Source: Macquaria australasica (taxonomy: Eukaryota; Chordata; Actinopteri; Centrarchiformes; Percichthyidae). From it: 64,000 nt of DNA. The stretch lies in the NCBI GenBank assembly GCA_005408345.1, contig SEMN01000576.1:235001-299000 (forward strand). Reading direction: 5' to 3'. This document shows, in pieces, positions 58,950 to 64,000 of this stretch. Below the pieces are notes generated by a model. That model did no database searches and had not been told where the DNA came from. It worked only from the letters and a program-made list of their open reading frames with translations. The translations under genes and the position numbers were made by a program. How positions within the stretch are numbered: the stretch's first letter is position 1; each line of letters begins with the position of its first letter.

Positions 58950-60211
58950 TGTAGTCAAGACCACCTAAACCGAGACCAAGTCATGACCAAGACCAGAGTG
59001 TATCGAGACCGAGACAAGACCAAGACTTTGAGGGGTTGAGACCAAGTCAAGACCAAGACCAAGGCAGGGTGAGACCAAGTCAAGACCAGGACCAGATCAG
59101 TGCGAGTCCCACACTTCATAAATTTATGTAAAATCTGTGTACTGTATTAGAACACAAATGTGTGGAGCAACGCAACAGATACACAGCAAGGGCATAGGCC
59201 TAATGGCAAGTGACAAGTTTTTCAATAGTTACACAAGGATATGATTGATATGGTATGATATGGCCAAACCAGTTACTTTTCTTATCATAACACTGAAATA
59301 ACAATCATATTTAAGGTGATTAAACTTCCACGGAAAGGGGGTAGTTGTGTATTTTTTTTTCAAGTAACTAACACCCAGTGTGGGAAAGACTGAGTGATTG
59401 AGCGAGCCAGAAGGAGAGGAGCTCACGACACTCAAAACACACAAACACTAGGGTTTGACTAGGTAAAAAGTTATATATTTGATCTGCAACTGTGTATTCA
59501 AACTCAAAATTAGCACTCTTAAAGTAACATGCCGCATGCTTATGGCCAGGCAAAGCAGCCTATTAGCTCTCTCACTCAAGTGAGGGAGCGGAACCGCGGC
59601 ATGTAGCGACAGTATGTCCGAGCTGACATTAGCTAACGTTGATGTAACGTAACTTTATATACATTAGCTACATAGCTTTATGTGGCCTGTCTCGTCATTG
59701 TTTATCACAAGCAAAAACGTAACTTAGGAACAACAATCTGTCACCACATTCCCTGTCCCCTTCTGCTGATAAAAGTTTGACGTGGTCCCAGTCGTCCCAT
59801 GCATTGCTTTGCAAAATTTACATACTGCTGTGTGTTTTCTTTTAGACACTGTTTTGCAGATTAACTCTTTGTGGTTTAGGTAGCCACATTTTATTACTGA
59901 AGATTTGGCTGACATCTACTCCCAGACAGCCACAGCTTATTCTCCTGTCTCCTGCATTCACTTTCTTGGAATGCGCGTAAAGGGGAGCGGGGACGGGTGA
60001 CAGCTGTTAACAGTAACATAAATTTCAAAGTTATTTATGTTACTAAGTTACTGGTTGCATTTGAAGCAGGAAGTTTTACATCCAATCACAGTAATGATGT
60101 TAGCAAATAAATCAGACAATGCACAGGCAATTTAGTGATATCCCCACAGCTGTGGTCTTGAAAGTGGTCTCGAGACCGGTCTCGAGACCAAGAATGATCT
60201 CGAATACTACA
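58950..60211 (-). mobile_element. hAT-like element with BED-finger remnant
   Basis: Ends share TGTAGT: left TGTAGTCAAGACCACC, right complement TGTAGTATTCGAGATC. GAGACCAAGTCAAGACCAAG-type words repeat in tandem near the left end (58970-59105). A 26-bp perfect palindrome lies near the right end (60165-60190). On the minus strand 59915-59724 reads KHTAVCKFCKAMHGTTGTTS, matching the start of a BED zinc finger. The rest of the transposase is lost. Confidence 0.55.
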
Positions 60212-60681
60212 GCCATATAAAGATGGACGACACATCTCCACTTCCTCCCATTGTAAAGAAGCCAAAATAGCCCGCTTACGGGAGCTGCCATCTTGCACTT
60301 TTGACGTCATTTGGAGCCAGAGTCTGCGCAGTAGTGATCGAGATCCCGCCTATACACCTGCCAGAACCAATCGCGAGTACACTCACAGCTGTCAATCATG
60401 GCGTGACACCCCGTTTTTATAGCATCAAATAACTAATTAAGACCAAACATTAAAGAAAAACGAACACTTGAACAAACATCAGTGTGATAAGAACTACCTA
60501 AAATGACAGAAACCATCTTTGGGAAAAATTTATTTGACGTGTGCTTTGACTCTTCAGTTTGGCCCATGTCCCATGGAGGAGGCAGGGTTTATGACCTATA
60601 CTGCAGCCAGCCACCAGTGAGCGATCGAGATGTTTTGGCTTCACTTTTGGGGAGCTGTCATGTCGTCCATCTTTATATACA
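60212..60681. mobile_element. MITE with TATAAAGATGGACGACA inverted ends
   Basis: Left TATAAAGATGGACGACA at 60216-60232 and its exact reverse complement at 60661-60677. Similarity extends inward to GAAGCCAAAA on both arms. It abuts the preceding hAT-like element. No coding content; superfamily not determined. Confidence 0.75.
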
Positions 60682-61239
60682 GTCTATGACTGACATTGCC
60701 TTCTACATGACACTACATTTCATAAGGAAATATTTTATGTTATACTTTAATACATTTATCTGACAAGTGGAGATGTCCTAAATAAGAAATGACTAATTGC
60801 ATCACTTTTTCTTTATTTTCTTACTTTCCTAGCTTTGTCCTACATCCAGTCTTTCTTTGATTATTTCTTGTTTTCTTAGTTTAACTTGTTAAGGGTTGCC
60901 GCCAGGCAGCAGGGAGAGGACCCAAGTGCAGACAGGAGGGGAGGCTGAAGAAGTTCAAAGATTTATTAAATACAAAATAAACTTACAAAAAATCAGGAAC
61001 CCACACGCAGGGAAACACAAGATACATGACACGGAATGAACCAACACAGAACAAAGGAAAGGGGCCGGTAGAAATAGGGAACAACTAAACGAGGGAATCA
61101 GAGGCAGGTCAGTAAAGAAACAGGAAGACAGGAAGTAAATCGTAACTTTGAACAAAGAACAGTCCTTCAAAATAAAACAGGAAACAGACACATAACAGGA
61201 TGTAACAGTGCCCCCCCCCCCCCCCAGAAGCTGAACAGG

Positions 61240-61460
61240 ACCCCTCAGGCGGCTGGCCTGGAGGCAGGGCAGAGGCCAAACAAGGCCCCCCAGGCGGACG
61301 ACCCGGAGGCAGGACAGAAGCTGGGCAGGGGCCCCCAGGCGGACGGCCCGGAGGCAGGGCAGAGGCCGAACAGGGGCCCCCAGGCGGACGGCCCGGAGGC
61401 AGGGCAGAGGCCGAACAGGAACCCCTAGGCGGACGGCCCGGAGGACGACCAGACGTGGGG
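61240..61460 (+). repeat. 45-bp minisatellite, 5 copies
   Basis: Units start at 61246, 61291, 61336, 61381 and 61426, with consensus beginning CAGGCGGACGGCCCGGAGGC. On the minus strand each is 15 codons rich in Pro/Gly/Arg/Ala (LPPGRPPGG), open without stops from 61546 to 61109. Confidence 0.88.
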
Positions 61461-61605
61461 AGCCGCTCGGGAGGACGGCCAGGAGGATGGCAACGATGAA
61501 GGAGCCACTCGGGAGGATGGCCAGGAGGCCGGCGACAAGGCTGCAAGTCGGAAACTGGGGGCTACAGCAACACTGGAACAGACAAAGGCTGCAGTTCAAT
61601 GGGAA

Positions 61606-61840
61606 TGGGAACTGGAACTGGAGGCTGTGGCTCGACAGGAACTGGAGGCTGTGGCTTGACAGGAACAGGAACTGGGGACTGCGGCTGCAGCTGGTCAGGA
61701 ACGCACTGGAGGCTGCAGCTGGTCAGGAACAGGCACTGGGGGCTGCAGCTGAACTGGAACAGGCACTGGAGGCTGCAGCTGGACTAGAACAGGAACAGGA
61801 GGCTGCGACGGCAGCTGGACAGGCACTGGAGTTGGTTGGA
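61606..61840 (+). repeat. About 30-bp minisatellite, 7-8 variable copies
   Basis: Unit GGAACAGGCACTGGAGGCTG plus CAGCTGGACT, with 24- to 36-bp variants, mostly multiples of 3 or 6. It follows the 45-bp array and is unrelated in sequence. Confidence 0.8.
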
Positions 61841-62140
61841 CCGTCGACTTGGAACCAGAAACTGATGTCAGCCGGTTCGCCAACCGGGTCCGAGGAGTAG
61901 GAGTCAGCTGGACTACCGACTTGGGAACTGGATCAGGCGTTGGTTGGACCATCGACTTGGAACCAGAAACTCATGTCGGCCGGTTCGCCAACTGGGTCCA
62001 GGGAGCAGGAGTCGGTTGGACCACCGACTCAGAAACAGGATCAGGCGTTGGCTGGACCGCCAACTCGGAACCAGAAACTGATGTTGGCCGGTTCGCCAAC
62101 TGGATCTGGGGTGCAGGAGTCGGTCGGACCACCGACCACC
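61834..62140 (+). repeat. 108-bp tandem repeat, about 2.8 copies
   Basis: Units start at 61834, 61942 and 62050 (GG(T/C)TGGACC...ACTTGGAACC). Each contains two related half-units with GACTTGG/CGACTCAG words. Period 108 = 36 codons, so frames stay open on both strands. Confidence 0.8.
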
Positions 62141-62492
62141 ATAATGGGATGTAACATAACTGATCCAAAAGAAATGGAATTTCCCCAAACCTTTCCTTTA
62201 GTGCCACCATGAGGATGGATTGTTGTGAAATTGGGTACGGACATTCATGGTCCCCGAGAATTAATTGTAGTAACTTTGATACCCTGACTTTTCATTTAGC
62301 GCCATCATCAGGTAAACATTTTAATTTGGTTTATGGCCAAATATCTGCAAAACTAATAACATTCCCATCATCCTCAGCTGTGCATTGTTTACTATTCTAT
62401 TCTAACAAGGTAAACTAAGATGTTGACATCATGTTAGGATGCTGTTGTTAGCATTTAGCTCAAAGCACTGCTGGTATGGCTGTAGACTCTTA

Positions 62493-63320
62493 TGCTGTGT
62501 TCGCACCAAAAACTGAGGAAGTTTGACCGCAGCATCATTTCTGAACAAATGAGCACAACACGCAAATATTCGCCCACACACAGCTCAGTGAATTTCACCG
62601 TCTTCTTCAGGAACTGCATCTGGATGACTGCTGCTTCAAGCTCTACTTGAGGTTGACCAGAGCCCAGTTTGATCGGTGCCAGGATTTACTACTACAGCGG
62701 TATGAACCAAAAATAAACAGAGTTTGCTGTGATTTAATTGCAATAAATGGGTCAAAGAGATGCTGAAATAACCATGTCATGATGCCGATTTGTAAAAAGT
62801 CTGAATTCATGCTTTGTCAGGTCTGTCTGCAAAACGACAAGCAAATAACTTCTAAATACTTGTTTTCTGAAAGTTCGGCTCGATCAGGGCTAGTGACTTG
62901 GGTCATAGTAAAGTACAACCCGATAGCTACAATCAAGTAACACATATTTTCAGAACTTACCAGGAAGTCCAACTTCCTCGCTTACTTTTCTCCAAACAAT
63001 CTTTTTTGTCCGGTCTGTGTATAAATATGAAGTAGTATCATAGAGCTCTGGATGCCCACAGGCGGCTATTTTCTCCTCCTTTTCTGATTCAACATCAGGA
63101 CGTCAGTGGACGTCAGGAGGAAACTCAAACGTTGATAGGCTTTCGTGACACAGCGTCTTGCAAATTTATCGCGCAAGTTCAAAAATTCCAGCTTGCATTG
63201 TGTAATCTGCGTCATTCGCGTCGCCCGGAGCAAATACGCATCTATTCGCGTTTTTGCATTGACTTTGTATGTAATCTTACTGCGAGAAAAATGCTATTCG
63301 CTTTTGGTGTGAACACACCA
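62493..63320 (+). mobile_element. PIF/Harbinger element remnant
   Basis: Ends TGCTGTGTTCGCACCAAAAA and, inverted, TGGTGTGTTCACACCAAAAG; flanked by TTA at 62490-62492 and 63321-63323. Near 62588-62720 the + strand encodes FHRLLQELHLDDCCFKLYLR and LTRAQFDRCQDLLLQRYEP, matching the segment before the DDE nuclease in Harbinger transposases. The catalytic core is deleted. Confidence 0.82.
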
Positions 63321-63408
63321 TTAGCCTTGTTTACCATTCCTATCCTTTTATCATTCTTTTTCTCTCCCCGGCGGGAATGGGCTTCCATATACAGTATATC
63401 ACCACTTT

Positions 63409-63920
63409 GGGTCTGTCCCAACACCCACTTTGCAGTATTTGCAAGTAGTCAAGTGTCTACTTGTGTCATGAATTTCCGGTAACTGCCACAGTGCCCATGT
63501 ACCCGTAAGACTGTGGAAGTTTATCAGAGCTGTTTTTAATATTTATATGTCAGATATGCACTATTATTCTTATCAATCTCATCAAGAAGAACAGAGTTTT
63601 CATATAACCATCTGTGGAGGTTCTGCCATAACTCCAAAGTGTTTGGACATAATATTCAACAATATGTCATAATGGTTATTCTTTGTCTGTTGATAATGTT
63701 GGTCCTAAAACCAGCCTATAGGCACATTACTGCCAACAACTGGACTTGTGTGAGGCAATAGACCGTGGTGAATTGTGGGATACACTTAGCTCTGAATACT
63801 GCTTCCAAGCACTATTAGAACTGTGTGGGTTAAGTGTACTGTATGTTGGCATTTTGGGACATACTTGCGTACGCTCACTTAAGTGCTCAGGACGGCAAGT
63901 GTGGGTATTGGGACGGACCC
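63409..63920. mobile_element. MITE with 26-bp terminal inverted repeats
   Basis: Left GGGTCTGTCCCAACACCCAC, right complement GGGTCCGTCCCAATACCCAC, 3-4 mismatches over about 26 bp; 512 bp long. No clear target duplication and no coding content. Confidence 0.75.
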
Positions 63921-64000
63921 TCTGACTTTGGTAAAGGCTTTTATGACTCTTCCCTCCTCTGTCAGCCAGAACAACATCCTGACTATAAACACTTCAATGA

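Larger units (their letters stand above)
60887..62156 (-). mobile_element. LTR-derived element with one LTR and a minisatellite interior
   Basis: The whole unit is flanked by TAACT (60882-60886 and 62157-62161), a perfect 5-bp target duplication. Minus-strand order: the last-copied 10 bases of an LTR (GGATGTAACA at 62147-62156), a 940-bp interior of minisatellites, a G-rich polypurine tract (complement of C15 at about 61210-61225), and a complete 321-bp LTR (60887-61207, TGTTA...TAACA). No gag or pol. Probably a gypsy-type derivative whose 5' LTR and body were deleted, or a non-autonomous form that amplified this way. Confidence 0.75.

Noticed and set aside
60955..61599. 214-codon minus-strand frame as a possible host gene
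   Set aside because: It spans the LTR, polypurine tract and 45-bp minisatellite; openness is explained by the triplet period.
1..64000. CRISPR arrays, operons, phage or plasmid features
   Set aside because: Direct repeats found are microsatellites, minisatellites or transposon parts; the window is eukaryotic.

Overview
The window is vertebrate nuclear DNA, most likely from a percomorph-type teleost fish. It is AT-rich and gene-poor, with introns and splice signals. It is packed with fish transposable elements: L2-like and Rex/Babar-like LINEs, chromodomain Ty3/gypsy, gammaretrovirus-like ERVs, hAT, piggyBac and PIF/Harbinger. I see no operons, bacterial genes or CRISPR arrays. No host gene is complete. 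Two host pieces are supported, both on the + strand: the last two coding exons of a small coiled-coil-ending protein (298-815, poly(A) signal at 834) and the first coding exon of a secreted or membrane protein with a signal peptide (39044-39116), which lies behind a GC-rich upstream region. If the second call is right, the last 24.9 kb of the window is the start of one very long intron.

Layout. 0-5 kb: end of the coiled-coil gene, then AT-rich intergenic DNA. 5-8.5 kb: minus-strand gypsy LTR with chromodomain pol end, a fold-back, a second inverted repeat, and hAT copy A holding an inserted L2 tail. 8.5-17.8 kb: mostly unique DNA with LINE tails. 17.9-22.4 kb: ERV pol/env remnant, a Harbinger MITE, then a solo LTR split by a piggyBac element. 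22.4-28.2 kb: quiet DNA with a candidate conserved noncoding block and a LINE 3' end. 28.2-32.7 kb: nearly full-length but broken L2-like LINE with an SGNH-esterase ORF1. 33-34.5 kb: LINE reverse transcriptase on the minus strand. 35-37.5 kb: two solo LTRs, one holding a DNA transposon with perfect 32-bp inverted ends. 38.8-39.1 kb: promoter region and first exon. 40-47 kb: SINE, L2 fragment holding hAT copy B, LINE endonuclease and RT scraps, solo LTR. 50.8-55.5 kb: minus-strand ERV broken by a hAT element and a microsatellite-tailed insertion. 56-64 kb: candidate noncoding blocks, hAT and MITEs, an LTR element carrying minisatellites, a Harbinger remnant and a further MITE.

The clearest readable biology is the insertion history. 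Target-site duplications were read at six insertions: GTTAT, TTAA, GTACC, TCTAT, ATAC and TAACT. With the nesting order they give a relative chronology. No intact autonomous mobile element is present; every coding remnant is truncated, frameshifted or deleted. Family names are from motif recognition, not database searches. I found no convincing new multi-gene system. The least familiar objects are the LTR-bounded minisatellite element (60887-62156), the orphan 32-bp-TIR transposon (36333-37250) and the palindrome-studded piggyBac (20548-21951).
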